NCBI RefSeq assembly: GCF_014836595.1
Contig: NZ_JACSQO010000004.1
Coordinates: 186,001-250,000, forward strand
Direction: 5' to 3'
DNA from: Psychrobacillus faecigallinarum
GTDB lineage: Bacteria > Bacillota > Bacilli > Bacillales_A > Planococcaceae
Length of the DNA stretch: 64,000 nucleotides
The notes under the pieces: model-generated
What the model saw: only the letters and a program-made list of their open reading frames with translations
The model's database searches: none
Told to the model about the DNA's origin: nothing
Program-made: the position numbers and the translations under genes
In this document: positions 34,539 to 44,186 of the stretch, in pieces
How positions within the stretch are numbered: the stretch's first letter is position 1
Layout of the letters: every line of letters begins with the position of its first letter

Positions 34539-35073
34539 TTAACTCCTCCTTAAATGTGTATATTTTAAATTCTCCGTTGTTTGAGGAATAACATAAGATA
34601 TTTTTATCTTCAGGTATTCCTTTGAAGTAGGCCCCTATACATCCTGTAGTACAACGATGACCGGTTATAAGTATATTTCCACTATTACTTTTATATTGCT
34701 CTTCAAGCTGCACCATGAAATCAAATATACGCCCAACATAGGATTTTATATCCTCCACGCCTTTGTATATAGTTGGATCAGGTATTGCACCTTTTAGTTT
34801 TACTTCTTCTTTTTTTGATTGATCTGCCTCTCCTAAGTCAAAAACGTCTAACCTAGAATCTACTATAGGTTCTAAATTTGTTATAATTTCAGCAGTTTGA
34901 ACTGCTCGTTCTTGGGGAGAAGAAAAAACTAGATCAAATTGTACAGTTTTTAACATTTCTTTCATTTCTCTTGCTTGCTGTTTACCTTTCTCGTTTAAAG
35001 GTAGACCCATGCGTCCTTGTAATCTGCCTTCTTTATTTAAATCTGTCTCTCCGTGACGCACTACATAAATCAT
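34525..35073 (-). CDS. Histidine phosphatase (phosphoglycerate mutase-like)
   Basis: About 182 residues of the histidine phosphatase superfamily. The phospho-histidine motif is VVRHGETDLNKEGRLQGR at the N-terminus, and FSSPQERAVQTAEII carries the second Arg. The distal His lies in ILITGHRCTTG. The start is ATG 35073, 8 nt after GGAGG; an upstream ATG at 35088 overlaps that site. Small-molecule phosphatases of this type accept sugar phosphates or nucleotides. Middle gene of a Nudix-phosphatase-Nudix operon, which hints at housecleaning of nucleotide derivatives. Confidence 0.88.
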   Translation of the reverse strand: MIYVVRHGETDLNKEGRLQGRMGLPLNEKGKQQAREMKEMLKTVQFDLVFSSPQERAVQTAEIITNLEPIVDSRLDVFDLGEADQSKKEEVKLKGAIPDPTIYKGVEDIKSYVGRIFDFMVQLEEQYKSNSGNILITGHRCTTGCIGAYFKGIPEDKNILCYSSNNGEFKIYTFKEELNVHR

Positions 35074-35094
35074 TCGGAATGCCTCCATATTTGT

Positions 35095-35712
35095 TTAATC
35101 GTATATCGTATCTTTATCCGGATTGTGCAGGTATTCAAACATAGTGATTATTTGTGATTCTGTGTTTCTGTTAGTAGAAAGTGGCGGTAAATTAGTAGGA
35201 GAGAAAAATTGAACATTACTTGTCTCGACACCGCTTGCTGGTGTCCCACCAATTATTTCGCAGCGGATAAATATTTTATAATAATGATATGCTTCTGGTG
35301 GATGAGGATGCTTATTTTTGTCCAATAATGCAAGCAATTTAATAGGTTTTACCTCATACCCGGATTCCTCTTTTATTTCTTTTACAATATTTTCAGATGC
35401 AGATAACCCAATATCGCAAAAACCACCTGGTAAGGACCATTTGTTGTCAATACTCTCACAAACCATGAGAATCTTGTTATCCTTGAAAACTACTCCACGG
35501 ACGTCTACTTTGGGAGTTTGATAACCTGTTTCATTAGTAAATAAATCCTGTACCTTTTGAAATTCTATTCCTGTATGTCCCGCTATAATTTCAGCACTTA
35601 TAGCTCTTAATTCCTCGTATCGTTCGATATCGTATATATCCTTAGAAAAGGCTAATCCAGATTGTGATAAAGCTTGAATCCTCTTTGCCCATTCCAACCA
35701 TTTTTGGCTCAT
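35095..35712 (-). CDS. Nudix hydrolase with N-terminal Nudix_N-like domain
   Basis: 205 residues. A helical N-terminal domain of about 60 residues (WLEWAKRIQALSQSGLAF start) is followed by the Nudix domain with the box GGFCDIGLSASENIVKEIKEESG in pieces. This architecture matches the YjhB-like ADP-ribose/nucleotide-sugar pyrophosphatases of Bacillus. First gene of the operon, 21 bp before the phosphatase start. Confidence 0.87.
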   Translation of the reverse strand: MSQKWLEWAKRIQALSQSGLAFSKDIYDIERYEELRAISAEIIAGHTGIEFQKVQDLFTNETGYQTPKVDVRGVVFKDNKILMVCESIDNKWSLPGGFCDIGLSASENIVKEIKEESGYEVKPIKLLALLDKNKHPHPPEAYHYYKIFIRCEIIGGTPASGVETSNVQFFSPTNLPPLSTNRNTESQIITMFEYLHNPDKDTIYD

Positions 35713-35999
35713 TTCATAACACTCCTATGTATTAGAGACATTTTAAATTATTGTCTATTACTTTTAAAAAGATAAATAGATGCTTTGTCTAACTTTGCAC
35801 CTTGCCTCTGTATGATCCAATAGAGAATAATTTATTTAGCTGTGGAGATACATACACTTTTTTAGGGAAGACACTGACTCTGGCAGTTTTACTTTGTAAG
35901 TGCTAACTGATAATAATCAATGAAGCATTAAACTTAAAAGTCTAAAAATTCACATTAAATATATCATTATGGCTCGAATAAAGATAGAAAAAAATTAAA

Positions 36000-36029
36000 A
36001 GCTGCCGACATTTGTATGTCACGGCAGCT
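36000..36029 (-). terminator. Hairpin with T-rich - strand tail
   Basis: Stem AGCTGCCG / CGGCAGCT with inner pairing ACAT / ATGT, followed on the - strand by TTTTAATTTTTTTC. It could end leftward transcripts passing through the dispersed element from the PadR gene. Apart from this and the repeat, 35713-36270 contains no gene. Confidence 0.6.
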
Positions 36030-36094
36030 ATCAAGGGGAAAGAACTATTAAACTATTATCAAGCAATTCACACTTTATAAACTCAAATAAATCG

Positions 36095-36190
36095 TTTTCA
36101 AGCGCTATGCTAACCACCGACACGGCCTCAGACTTCTCCCTCTCTACGTTCAGTTCGGGTGCTTCAGGCCAAGAGGATGTCGGTCACAAA
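36095..36190. repeat. Dispersed GC-richer intergenic element, copy A
   Basis: Over a 58-bp core (36121-36178) it matches copy B (53440-53497) at 48 of 58 positions by manual alignment. It is clearly richer in G+C than its surroundings; both copies contain CTTCAGGCCAA and CTACG.TCAGT.CG. Same orientation in both. It lies downstream of the PadR gene. Confidence 0.75.
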
Positions 36191-36270
36191 GGCGTTGCCA
36201 ATTGAAAAAGCTCTCCACTTGGACTTGAATCTGACTAATGAATTGAAAAACCTAGATTGTGGAACAAGAT

Positions 36271-36801
36271 TCATCTTTTTTCATAGATTTTAATTAAATC
36301 GTCGAGAAGCTGTATTTGTAGTTCGTATTGACTGTACATATTGTGAAAAATAAGTTCTGTAACTTCATCGGCTTTCATATGTTCTTTCTTAACTTGAATA
36401 CCTCTTTTTTGCTGTTCTAAATCTGTTTCAATTTGTAATTTTTGATTATAGAGAGCTTCTAAAACATCATCTTTTGGAAGGTCTTGTATAAAGCTTAATG
36501 CTGTGTATAGATTACTTGGCAGGTTAACAGATTGTTCCTGCAATGTTTCTTTTAGCAATGTTTGAAATTCCTTTTTGCCATGTTCAGTGATTCTATAGAT
36601 GGCTTTACTTCTGTTCCCAATATTCTTTACTGCTTCTAGCTCTACTAGTTGCTCCTTTTCCATTTTCTTAAGAGCGTGATAGATAGAACCAGCTAAGATT
36701 CCTGCCCAACGATCCGCTTCACTTGTTTGAAGTGTTTGTTGAATTTCATAACCACTCATCGGCTTTAATTTTAGTAGGCCTAATACCATCAATCTTGTCA
36801 T
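36271..36801 (-). CDS. PadR family transcriptional regulator
   Basis: 176 residues. The N-terminal winged helix begins LMVLGLLKLKPMSGYEIQQTL and contains GSIYHALKKMEKEQLVE, the PadR signature. A C-terminal helical dimerisation arm follows. It comes after the ABC permease gene by 64 bp in the same direction and probably controls that exporter. ATG after GAGGAG. Confidence 0.9.
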   Translation of the reverse strand: MTRLMVLGLLKLKPMSGYEIQQTLQTSEADRWAGILAGSIYHALKKMEKEQLVELEAVKNIGNRSKAIYRITEHGKKEFQTLLKETLQEQSVNLPSNLYTALSFIQDLPKDDVLEALYNQKLQIETDLEQQKRGIQVKKEHMKADEVTELIFHNMYSQYELQIQLLDDLIKIYEKR

Positions 36802-36865
36802 AAAGTTCTCCTCAATTATAAATAATCAATATTGAGTATTATTATAGCACAAGACGATTGTCAGC

Positions 36866-37606
36866 CTAGTTAGAAATAGGTTTGTATTCACTACCTATCC
36901 GTTCTTCCCATTTAAAGGTAATAACAGCCAATAAAAAGCTAAACAGTGTGTAAATTAACAATATTAGTATAGAGGATCCCATAGGTAACATCATTCCATC
37001 GGTTAAGCCTTTCAACGCTTTAACATAGTGTTCAAAAGGTGATAGTTTGCTGATGAAGTACATCCAACCGGGTGCTTTACTTAAAGAATAAAAAGCTTCA
37101 CTTATTAGTATAAAAGGAATTTGAATCAGGTTTGCAATCATATTAATATGGCCCTCATTATTAGCTAAGTTGGCTATTAAAAAACCAAGACTAGTAAAAC
37201 AGAGTGTTGCTATTGTAACAAGTAGCAATGTTCCTATGAATGCTTCACTACTAATCGATATTTGAAAAAACAAGACTCCAATAATCCATACACCCATATT
37301 TAAGATTATCCCCAATACAGTTCTAGCGAGCACCATAGCAATGATAAAATGGCCAATCAGTAAAGGAGTTATTTTCAACATTTTATAGACACCTTTGTTT
37401 CGTTGATAGAGAATTTGAAAAGCGATTCCTTGCATACCCCAAAATAATGTTCCAATTGCTGTCACGCCTGTTAAAATACGTTCATCCATATTATTAAAAT
37501 AGAGACCTAATCCAATAATCATTCCTATAGGAAACAAAAGAGAATAAAATAAGGTAATTTTATCTCTCAAAGAACTTACAATCATAGAACGAAAAATAAT
37601 TAACAT
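36866..37606 (-). CDS. ABC-2 type transporter permease
   Basis: 246 residues with about six membrane helices and the ABC-2 pattern. A first helix follows a short cytoplasmic leader (IVSSLRDKITLFYSLLFPIGM), and a conserved amphipathic stretch SPFEHYVKAL lies before the last helices. Overlaps the ATPase gene by 7 bp. Together they form an exporter half-pair like drug or lipid exporters; substrate unknown. Confidence 0.88.
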   Translation of the reverse strand: MLIIFRSMIVSSLRDKITLFYSLLFPIGMIIGLGLYFNNMDERILTGVTAIGTLFWGMQGIAFQILYQRNKGVYKMLKITPLLIGHFIIAMVLARTVLGIILNMGVWIIGVLFFQISISSEAFIGTLLLVTIATLCFTSLGFLIANLANNEGHINMIANLIQIPFILISEAFYSLSKAPGWMYFISKLSPFEHYVKALKGLTDGMMLPMGSSILILLIYTLFSFLLAVITFKWEERIGSEYKPISN

Positions 37607-38310
37607 TCAGAGACCTCCTCAGAGATTAATTTAATATATAGGCTTTCTAAATTAGCTACATTGTGTTCTTCTATCAATAATTTAGGATCACCTTCACAAA
37701 TAATCCTGCCTTTATTTATAAATATAATTCTGTTCGCTAGATAGTTTACCTCCTCCATGTCATGTGAAGTAAACACAACTGTTCTTCCTTCCTTATTTAC
37801 TTGGCGAATTAGGGAATGTAATTCTTTTTTTGAAAGTGGATCTAATGCAGCTGTTGGTTCATCTAGAAATATTAGCTTCGGATCATGTATTAACGTAATA
37901 GCAATTGCAAGACGTTTTTGCTGACCTCCGGAAAGCTTGGATGCTTCCATATTAGCGCTTTGAGTTAAGTTACATTTTGAAAGGATTTCTTTCATTTCGT
38001 ACTTATTTACATTCTTTTTGTAAAAGGCTCCAAACAACCTTAAATTTTCAGAGACAGATAACCTTGGGAAAAAGGATATTGATTGTAGCTGTACTCCAAA
38101 ATTGTTTTTAAAATCCTCCATAAAATATTGAATAGTCCCGCCGTCCTCTTCCTTTAATCCGATTAGTAACTCAATACAAGTTGTCTTACCTGCACCATTG
38201 GGACCAATTACACCTAGGATTTCGTTTTGGCTAATATTCATATTAATATCCTTAACTACATCTCGGTTACCATATTTCTTTACTAAATTTGTAGCTTGCA
38301 AATATAACAT
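37600..38310 (-). CDS. ABC transporter ATP-binding protein
   Basis: 236-residue ATPase. Walker A GPNGAGKTTC (about 36-45), signature LSGGQQKRLAIA, Walker B KLIFLDEPTAALDP and the switch His in VFTSHDMEE are all intact. Partner of the overlapping permease gene. A strong promoter (TTGACA...TATAAA) and two TCAACGTT palindromes precede it, so it is the first gene of the exporter operon, and PadR at 36271 may be the third. Confidence 0.94.
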   Translation of the reverse strand: MLYLQATNLVKKYGNRDVVKDINMNISQNEILGVIGPNGAGKTTCIELLIGLKEEDGGTIQYFMEDFKNNFGVQLQSISFFPRLSVSENLRLFGAFYKKNVNKYEMKEILSKCNLTQSANMEASKLSGGQQKRLAIAITLIHDPKLIFLDEPTAALDPLSKKELHSLIRQVNKEGRTVVFTSHDMEEVNYLANRIIFINKGRIICEGDPKLLIEEHNVANLESLYIKLISEEVSEC

Positions 38311-38331
38311 TTCACCACTCCTTCTTTTTAT

Positions 38332-38355
38332 TCAACGTTGACTATTCAACGTTAA
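38332..38355. promoter_or_regulatory. Paired palindromes, candidate PadR operator
   Basis: TCAACGTTGA (perfect palindrome, 38332-38341) and TCAACGTTAA (38346-38355) sit 14 bp apart between the promoter and the ribosome binding site of the ABC operon. Confidence 0.5.
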
Positions 38356-38361
38356 TTAAAA

Positions 38362-38388
38362 TTTATAGTAGTGCTGTTTAAATGTCAA
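38362..38388 (-). promoter_or_regulatory. Promoter of the ABC exporter operon
   Basis: TTGACA (38388-38383) and TATAAA (38367-38362) with 15 bp between, or 16-17 bp if the -10 is read one or two bases later. It is directly upstream of the paired palindromes. Confidence 0.55.
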
Positions 38389-38432
38389 TAGAAAAAGGTA
38401 CAGAGTTTACTCCATACCTTTTGTAAATAAAT

Positions 38433-39509
38433 TTATTGTTCAATCCATCCGATTTCTCCGAGAACATTTTTAACAAGCATGTAACCGGCACACCCGTCAT
38501 CTACTACCCAAACCTTTTCTCCTCTCATTACTGGGAGAAAGGTAGTACTTAAATCTGTCCTGCAAAAGTTTGTCCCGTTTTTTTCAATAATATATTCATT
38601 TTTAATCCACTGTTCTATACCTAGTTTTACATTTTCGCATAAGGTAAAGTATTCTTCTTGTCTTATAATTTTTAATTCGTAATTAGGATAAGCTACAGTA
38701 CCAACTCTATTTGAGCATCCTCCGAAATCATTGTGTGCAATTATGTATTTAGAAAGATTGTCGACATAGGTATATGAATATGTATCGCCTTCTATGATTA
38801 AAGCATTTAATTGTCCATCCTGTTTTATTTGGTTTCCCCCATCAATTGAAATTATGTTTTTATCTATATCTATCATAGGGTTATGGGAGCTTACTGAAGT
38901 TGAACGGTAGTTTATAACCGGCCAATGTCCTACAATGACTAGCTTATTGGCTTGATGCCCCTTATCTAGAAAAGAGGAAATATTTAATGCGGTTTCTTCA
39001 TCAGTAAGTTTCCAATCTTTTATAGGATCAATTCCTGCATGAACGACTATAAAATTTTCTGTTTCAAAGGCAATTGGAAGCCCCTCCAGCCAGGCAATCA
39101 TCTCTGAATAATGCTTTTGATAAAACTTAGATAGTTCGCTTAAGCTAGTATATTCATCCAGACTCTTTCCATGTTGATTGAGCATCTCGTTTAAAACAGA
39201 TTTTTTACGATTTTTCATATAAGAAATAATGGATTTATCTTCCTGAATTATATATCGATGAACAACATCACAATTACCCTTCGTTATAAATACGTTACTA
39301 GAGCTTTCTTGGAGCAACCGAACAAATTCTATGACTTCTAGGCTGTTATCACCTTTCTCACATAAATCGCCGTTTATAAACAAATAATCTTCCGATTGGT
39401 AATTGACTTTTTCTAATAAGCTTTTGAATAAATGTAAATTTCCATGTATATCTGAAATTATAATAACTCTTTTGTTATGTTCTAAATTGAGCCTTTTAAA
39501 ATTTAACAT
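38433..39509 (-). CDS. PPP-type metallophosphatase with C-terminal SH3-like segment
   Basis: 358 residues. The calcineurin-like metal site is complete: DIHGNLHLF, NGDLCEKGDN, KGNCD and, further on, VVHAGID and GHWP. This resembles bacterial serine/threonine phosphatases or ApaH-like hydrolases. The last 60 residues (from about 300) look like an SH3-type domain ending in GYMLVKNVLGEIGWIEQ. Substrate unknown. Monocistronic; ATG after TTAGGAG. Confidence 0.85.
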   Translation of the reverse strand: MLNFKRLNLEHNKRVIIISDIHGNLHLFKSLLEKVNYQSEDYLFINGDLCEKGDNSLEVIEFVRLLQESSSNVFITKGNCDVVHRYIIQEDKSIISYMKNRKKSVLNEMLNQHGKSLDEYTSLSELSKFYQKHYSEMIAWLEGLPIAFETENFIVVHAGIDPIKDWKLTDEETALNISSFLDKGHQANKLVIVGHWPVINYRSTSVSSHNPMIDIDKNIISIDGGNQIKQDGQLNALIIEGDTYSYTYVDNLSKYIIAHNDFGGCSNRVGTVAYPNYELKIIRQEEYFTLCENVKLGIEQWIKNEYIIEKNGTNFCRTDLSTTFLPVMRGEKVWVVDDGCAGYMLVKNVLGEIGWIEQ

Positions 39510-39593
39510 TACTTGATTTCTCCTAAGTTAAGCTTTTTGATTTGAGTTATTTAGCCTAAAAGAGTCTAAACTACAAATACAATCAAATATTAT

Positions 39594-40148
39594 TTAAACC
39601 TCAGATTCTGAATCATCGGGGTTAATAATTGCTAATATAAGATGGTCTTGCCATTTTCCGTTAATTTTCACATTTTCTTTAGCAATTCCCTCTTTGTGAA
39701 AGCCGGCTTTTTCTAGAACATTTATAGAAGGAATATTGTGAGGCATAACTCCAGCTTCTATTCTATGTAATTTCAACGTCTTAAAACCATAGTCAACCGC
39801 TAACTGGACAGCCTTCGTCATATAACCTTTCCCATTCTGATTTTTATCTAAGTAGTAACCAATCATACAGCTTTGAGCCGGACCACGTGAGATATGCGAT
39901 AATGATACATTGCCTATTAACTCATCCGTACCTGACAAAAAAATTCCAAAAGCATATAAAGTATCATTCGCTGCTCCTTCAATCCCATTTTCGATCCGTT
40001 CCTTTATTTTTTCAAATGTATAAAAGCTTGGTTCTCTTAATACTGTGTAATGCTTAAAAAATTCCTTGTTTTTTGTTTCTAGAGCTAATGAGGCTTCAGT
40101 GTCCTCTGTTTTAAGTAAACGAATATAAATACCTTCTTGAGTCTCCAT
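39594..40148 (-). CDS. RimJ/RimL-like GNAT acetyltransferase
   Basis: 184 residues from ATG 40148, which follows AAGGAGG; fifteen more codons upstream are unsupported. The GNAT core has GYYLDKNQNGKGYMTKAVQLAV as acetyl-CoA loop and LHRIEAGVMPHNIPSINVLEKAGF, the RimJ/RimL signature. These enzymes acetylate protein N-termini or small molecules. Its specific target is unknown. Confidence 0.9.
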   Translation of the reverse strand: METQEGIYIRLLKTEDTEASLALETKNKEFFKHYTVLREPSFYTFEKIKERIENGIEGAANDTLYAFGIFLSGTDELIGNVSLSHISRGPAQSCMIGYYLDKNQNGKGYMTKAVQLAVDYGFKTLKLHRIEAGVMPHNIPSINVLEKAGFHKEGIAKENVKINGKWQDHLILAIINPDDSESEV

Positions 40149-40197
40149 AATTCTCCTCCTTTTGTTTCTTAAATTATATGAAAATTCGTTCAAAATT

Positions 40198-40222
40198 AAA
40201 AGCCCTGTGAAACACAGGACTT
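40198..40222 (-). terminator. Terminator of the SulP-UspA operon
   Basis: Stem AAGTCCTGTG / CACAGGGCTT around a short loop on the - strand, followed by TTTTAATTTTG, 11 bp past the stop at 40233. Confidence 0.75.
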
Positions 40223-40232
40223 ATCAAAAAAC

Positions 40233-40652
40233 CTATTTAACTACTAAAGCTGGACAATTTACGCGTTTAATCACCTTATGACTGACGCTACCTAAAACCA
40301 TTTCCTGCAAGGAATTTAATCCCCTACTACCTATAACTAAAAGATCTACATTATTCTCATTAGCAAATTTCACAATTTCTGGTCCTGGGATACCATGCAG
40401 TATTCTTACTTTATAATAAATCTTTGATTCATTTAATAGTTTTTCTACATTTTTAATTTTTCTACGTCTTTCTAGCTCTAATGCCTCTTTAGAGCTAGAG
40501 TGCAATACCTCGGTCTTCGCATTTTCAAAATCCGCAACATACACTACTTCCACTACGCAGTCCTTACTCATAGAAGCTATTTTTATAGTTTCTTTCGCTG
40601 CACGGTCAGCATTTTCAGAGCCATCAGCTGCTAAAACGATATGTTTATACAT
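40233..40652 (-). CDS. Universal stress protein, UspA family
   Basis: 139 residues of the ATP-binding Usp type: the N-terminal strand HIVLAADGSENADRA and the C-terminal nucleotide loop IGSRGLNSLQEMVLGSVSH fit G-2x-G-9x-G-S. It follows the SulP transporter gene by 14 bp. SulP-UspA pairs are frequent in bacteria and are thought to couple anion or bicarbonate uptake with stress or energy sensing. Confidence 0.93.
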   Translation of the reverse strand: MYKHIVLAADGSENADRAAKETIKIASMSKDCVVEVVYVADFENAKTEVLHSSSKEALELERRRKIKNVEKLLNESKIYYKVRILHGIPGPEIVKFANENNVDLLVIGSRGLNSLQEMVLGSVSHKVIKRVNCPALVVK

Positions 40653-40666
40653 TTGTGATTTCCCCC

Positions 40667-42097
40667 TTAATGAGATGATAAGCCATCGATCTGTGCAATC
40701 ATTTTTTGGCTATATGTATCTAAGCCAACTAATTCTACTTGTATAGCTCGGTCACTAAGTAAAACTTTTACTTTAAATAATGCAACTACCCCTGAATCAT
40801 CCCAGATCCGACTATTAGAAAAATCGATTTGTATACTTTCCGAATGTATGGATACTTTTTTAAAGTAATCCACAAAGCTATCAGTAGAAGCAAAAAATAG
40901 CTGTCCTTCTATAATATATCGCTGTTCCTGTTGAATTATCTTTAAGGTTGAAATTTTTACAACAAAGAAAACAGCACTTAAAATTACCCCTGCGATAACT
41001 CCCTTAGATAGGTCATGTGTATAAACTACAATAATTACAGTTGTTAGCATGACAATTGCATCGGTTCTTGGGGCCTTAACTAAATACTTAAAAGAATTCC
41101 AGTCAAAGGTACCGATACAAACCATGATCATGATTCCAACCAATACCGGCATTGGAATTTTAATAACTAAATCACCTAATACAATAATTAAGAACATAAG
41201 AAACAATCCAGCAACTAATGTAGATAGTCTTCCTCTACCCCCTGATTTCACATTGATTACCGATTGACCTATCATGGCGCAACCAGCCATTCCTCCAAAG
41301 AATCCATTGATAAAGTTAGCAATACCTTGACCTCTTGCTTCCTTATTTTTATCACTTTCCGTAGCAGTCATATCATCGATGATTTGTGAAGTGAGCAGAG
41401 ATTCCACTAATCCTACGATTGCAAGTGCGATTGAATAAGGGAATATAATCTGTAACGTTTCAAATTTTAAAGGGACGTCTGGTAAAAAGAAGGAAGGCAA
41501 AGTTTGAGTAATGTTACCTAAATCTCCAATTGTTTTTAAATCTAATCCACTGTAAATTGCAATAATAGTCAAAACGACAATTGCAATTAACGGTGCTGGT
41601 ATTACCTTTACAAAACGTGGTAATGTATATACAAGAATAAGCGTAATGCCTACAAATATATATGTCATGGTTGAAATACCGATGAAATGTGGAACCTGAG
41701 CCATAAATATTAAAATAGCAAGCGAATTGACGAAACCGATCATTACAGCATTTGGAATATATTTCATCAATTTAGCAATTTTAAATACACCAAACATTAT
41801 TTGAATAATACCTGTTAAAATAGTTGCTGCTAATAAGTAATCTAAACCGTATTCCTTAACTAGTGGAACCATTACTAACGCCATAGCTCCTGTAGCTGCA
41901 GAAATCATACCTGGCCGTCCGCCTACAAATGCTATAATGACCGCAATACAAAAGGAAGCATACAGACCAACCATAGGGTCGACACCTGCAATAATTGAAA
42001 AAGCGATTGCTTCTGGTATGAGGGCTAGCGCGACCACAATACCAGACAGTATATCCCCCCGTATGTTTCCAAACCATTGTTGTTTTATATTTTCCAT
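40667..42097 (-). CDS. SulP family anion transporter with STAS domain
   Basis: 476 residues with about 10-12 membrane helices and SulP motifs. These include [21 protein letters not shown], the [16 protein letters not shown] region, and a short C-terminal STAS domain (about 390-476, [19 protein letters not shown]). Substrates in the family are sulfate, bicarbonate or dicarboxylates. First gene of the SulP-UspA operon. The gap to the divergent resolvase-like gene holds an imperfect hairpin (CCCAAAA / TTTTGGGG, 42146-42168) that could be shared regulation. Confidence 0.92.
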   Translation of the reverse strand: MENIKQQWFGNIRGDILSGIVVALALIPEAIAFSIIAGVDPMVGLYASFCIAVIIAFVGGRPGMISAATGAMALVMVPLVKEYGLDYLLAATILTGIIQIMFGVFKIAKLMKYIPNAVMIGFVNSLAILIFMAQVPHFIGISTMTYIFVGITLILVYTLPRFVKVIPAPLIAIVVLTIIAIYSGLDLKTIGDLGNITQTLPSFFLPDVPLKFETLQIIFPYSIALAIVGLVESLLTSQIIDDMTATESDKNKEARGQGIANFINGFFGGMAGCAMIGQSVINVKSGGRGRLSTLVAGLFLMFLIIVLGDLVIKIPMPVLVGIMIMVCIGTFDWNSFKYLVKAPRTDAIVMLTTVIIVVYTHDLSKGVIAGVILSAVFFVVKISTLKIIQQEQRYIIEGQLFFASTDSFVDYFKKVSIHSESIQIDFSNSRIWDDSGVVALFKVKVLLSDRAIQVELVGLDTYSQKMIAQIDGLSSH

Positions 42098-42192
42098 GAT
42101 AATCTCCTTCTAAAAAAAATCTTCGATTATCATACCATCTCCATTCCCAAAATGGAACCTTTTTGGGGACAAATGTAAGGAGTTGCTTTTAT

Positions 42193-42738
42193 ATGATTTA
42201 TGGATATGTTAGACCCCTCTATAATGATGTTACTTGCAAACAACAGCTAGCATGTTTAGGCTCTCGAACACAAAATATTTTTCAGGAGAGCCACGGCTCA
42301 TCAAAAAAACGTACAGAGCTAGAGTCACTTCTAATGAACTTAAAAAAAGGAGACATCATTGTAGTGGAAAGAATGTTTGTCCTTGCCGATACAACAAGAC
42401 ATCTTGTAGATCTTCTTAAGCTTGGTGAAAGAGACGGCGTTGTCATTCAATTCATTCATGAGGGAATACAAAGTGATGAGGTACTTAATCTTTCATTGAG
42501 AGTATATATGCAGTATTTAATGGATTTTCAGACAGACATAGTAAAACAGACTACAACAATTGGCATAGAAAATGCAAAGGAACAAGGAAAAACATTAGGA
42601 CGACCAAAAAAACCGGATACTAATATAAAAAAAGCAATTGCCATGTACCATTCAGGAGATTTCACTCTCCATGAGATTAAAGAAGAAACGGGCATAAGCA
42701 AGTCAACACTATATCGCTATCTGGAGTCCGCTGAGTAA
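42193..42738 (+). CDS. Resolvase-like protein without catalytic serine
   Basis: 181 residues. The overall layout is that of small serine recombinases: an N-terminal strand YGYVRP, a DIIVVERM segment, a long helix and a C-terminal HTH (FTLHEIKEETGISKSTLYRYL). But the catalytic motif, normally Y.RVS, reads YVRPL, so the Ser is gone. The D-R-L-x-R arginine pair is also replaced (VERMFVLAD). It cannot recombine DNA by the known mechanism and may have become a DNA-binding regulator. ATG follows AAGGAG; an upstream TTG frame is unsupported. Divergent from SulP, convergent with argH. Confidence 0.75.
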   Translation: MIYGYVRPLYNDVTCKQQLACLGSRTQNIFQESHGSSKKRTELESLLMNLKKGDIIVVERMFVLADTTRHLVDLLKLGERDGVVIQFIHEGIQSDEVLNLSLRVYMQYLMDFQTDIVKQTTTIGIENAKEQGKTLGRPKKPDTNIKKAIAMYHSGDFTLHEIKEETGISKSTLYRYLESAE

Positions 42739-42768
42739 AATTAGTAGCTTACTAAATAACATACAAAG

Positions 42769-42809
42769 AAAACCCGCAGAAATTGTGTTTATCCATTCCT
42801 ACGGGTTTT
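42769..42809. terminator. Bidirectional terminator between the resolvase-like gene and argH
   Basis: Stem AAAACCCG / CGGGTTTT (extended by GCAG / CTAC pairs with mismatches), flanked by A- and T-rich ends, in the 70-bp convergent gap. Confidence 0.65.
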
Positions 42810-42812
42810 ACT

Positions 42813-44186
42813 TTATATTAATCGTTTTTTAGCTTCTTCTATTTGAATTTCAACCTGATTAAAGCCTGTTCCACCGAGCGAATTTCTTCTTCTGACAGCA
42901 GCTAATGGTGATAATACCTCGTAAATGTCTTCTTCTATTAAGCTATTAGCTTCTTGTAAATCATTTAAAGGAAGATCTAAAAGGAAATATCCACGTTGAA
43001 TACATAGGAACACCAGCTTACCAGTCACCTCATGAGCTTCTCGGAACGGAAGTCCCTTTGCTGCTAAATAATCTGCAAGCTCTGTAGCGTTTGAAAAATC
43101 CTTATGCACTGTATCATGCAACCGCTTAGTATGTACAGTCATTGTCCGAATCATTCCCTCAAAAATTTTAAGAGATCCAACAATTGTCTCTACAGTATCA
43201 AACATACCTTCCTTGTCCTCTTGCATATCTTTGTTGTATGCAAGCGGCAACCCTTTTAAAGTGGTTAAAAGTCCCATTAGGTTTCCAAATACACGACCAG
43301 TTTTACCACGGATTAACTCTGCCATATCTGGATTTTTCTTCTGAGGCATAATACTTGATCCAGTAGAGAAGGAATCGTCCAATTCGATAAAGTTAAACTC
43401 AGAGCTAGACCATAAAATAATTTCTTCTGCAAAACGTGATAAGTGAGTCATGAGCAAGGAAGAGTTACTTAAAAATTCAACGATAAAATCACGATCACTT
43501 ACTGCATCCATACTATTAGCATAAACATTACTAAATCCAAGATAATCTGCTGAAAGCTTACGGTCTATCGGAAAGGTAGTTCCTGCAAGTGCACCGGAAC
43601 CTAGCGGTGAAATATCAATGCGTTTCATAGAATCTAAAAAACGTTCTTTGTCTCTCTCAAGCATCCAAAAATAAGCCATTAAATGATGCGCAAAGGAAAT
43701 TGGTTGGGCACGTTGTAAATGAGTATAACCTGGTGCAAGTGTTTCGATATGATCCTCTGCTTGATTCACGATTGTTTTTTGGAATACTTGGATCAACTCA
43801 ATAATTTCTTCTACTCGGTTCTTTAAATACAAATGCATATCTGTTGCAATTTGGTCATTCCGGCTTCTCCCAGTGTGTAACTTTCCACCAACTGGTCCAA
43901 TTAAATCTATTAACATCTTTTCTAAATTCAGATGTATATCTTCATTAGCAATAGAAAACTCAAGCTTATGTTCCACTGCAAGCTGCTTAAGTTGAACTAG
44001 GCCACCGAGAATTATGTCTACATCATCAGTAGATAAAATATTGCAATCGCCAAGCATTTGGACATGTGCAATACTACCATCTATATCTTCCATTACTAAC
44101 TTTTGATCAAATTCGATAGAAGCTCCAAATTCGTCCACCCATTGCTCGGCGGATTTTTGGAAACGTCCACCCCATAACTTGGTCAT
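42813..44186 (-). CDS. argH: Argininosuccinate lyase
   Basis: Last step of arginine synthesis: splits argininosuccinate to arginine and fumarate. The 457-residue protein begins MTKLWGGRF and carries the fumarase-family signature [12 protein letters not shown] (about residue 280), with the catalytic Ser in that loop and TGRSRNDQ near residue 110. The start ATG overlaps the argG stop (ATGA), so translation is coupled; a longer frame upstream belongs to argG sequence. Confidence 0.96.
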   Translation of the reverse strand: MTKLWGGRFQKSAEQWVDEFGASIEFDQKLVMEDIDGSIAHVQMLGDCNILSTDDVDIILGGLVQLKQLAVEHKLEFSIANEDIHLNLEKMLIDLIGPVGGKLHTGRSRNDQIATDMHLYLKNRVEEIIELIQVFQKTIVNQAEDHIETLAPGYTHLQRAQPISFAHHLMAYFWMLERDKERFLDSMKRIDISPLGSGALAGTTFPIDRKLSADYLGFSNVYANSMDAVSDRDFIVEFLSNSSLLMTHLSRFAEEIILWSSSEFNFIELDDSFSTGSSIMPQKKNPDMAELIRGKTGRVFGNLMGLLTTLKGLPLAYNKDMQEDKEGMFDTVETIVGSLKIFEGMIRTMTVHTKRLHDTVHKDFSNATELADYLAAKGLPFREAHEVTGKLVFLCIQRGYFLLDLPLNDLQEANSLIEEDIYEVLSPLAAVRRRNSLGGTGFNQVEIQIEEAKKRLI

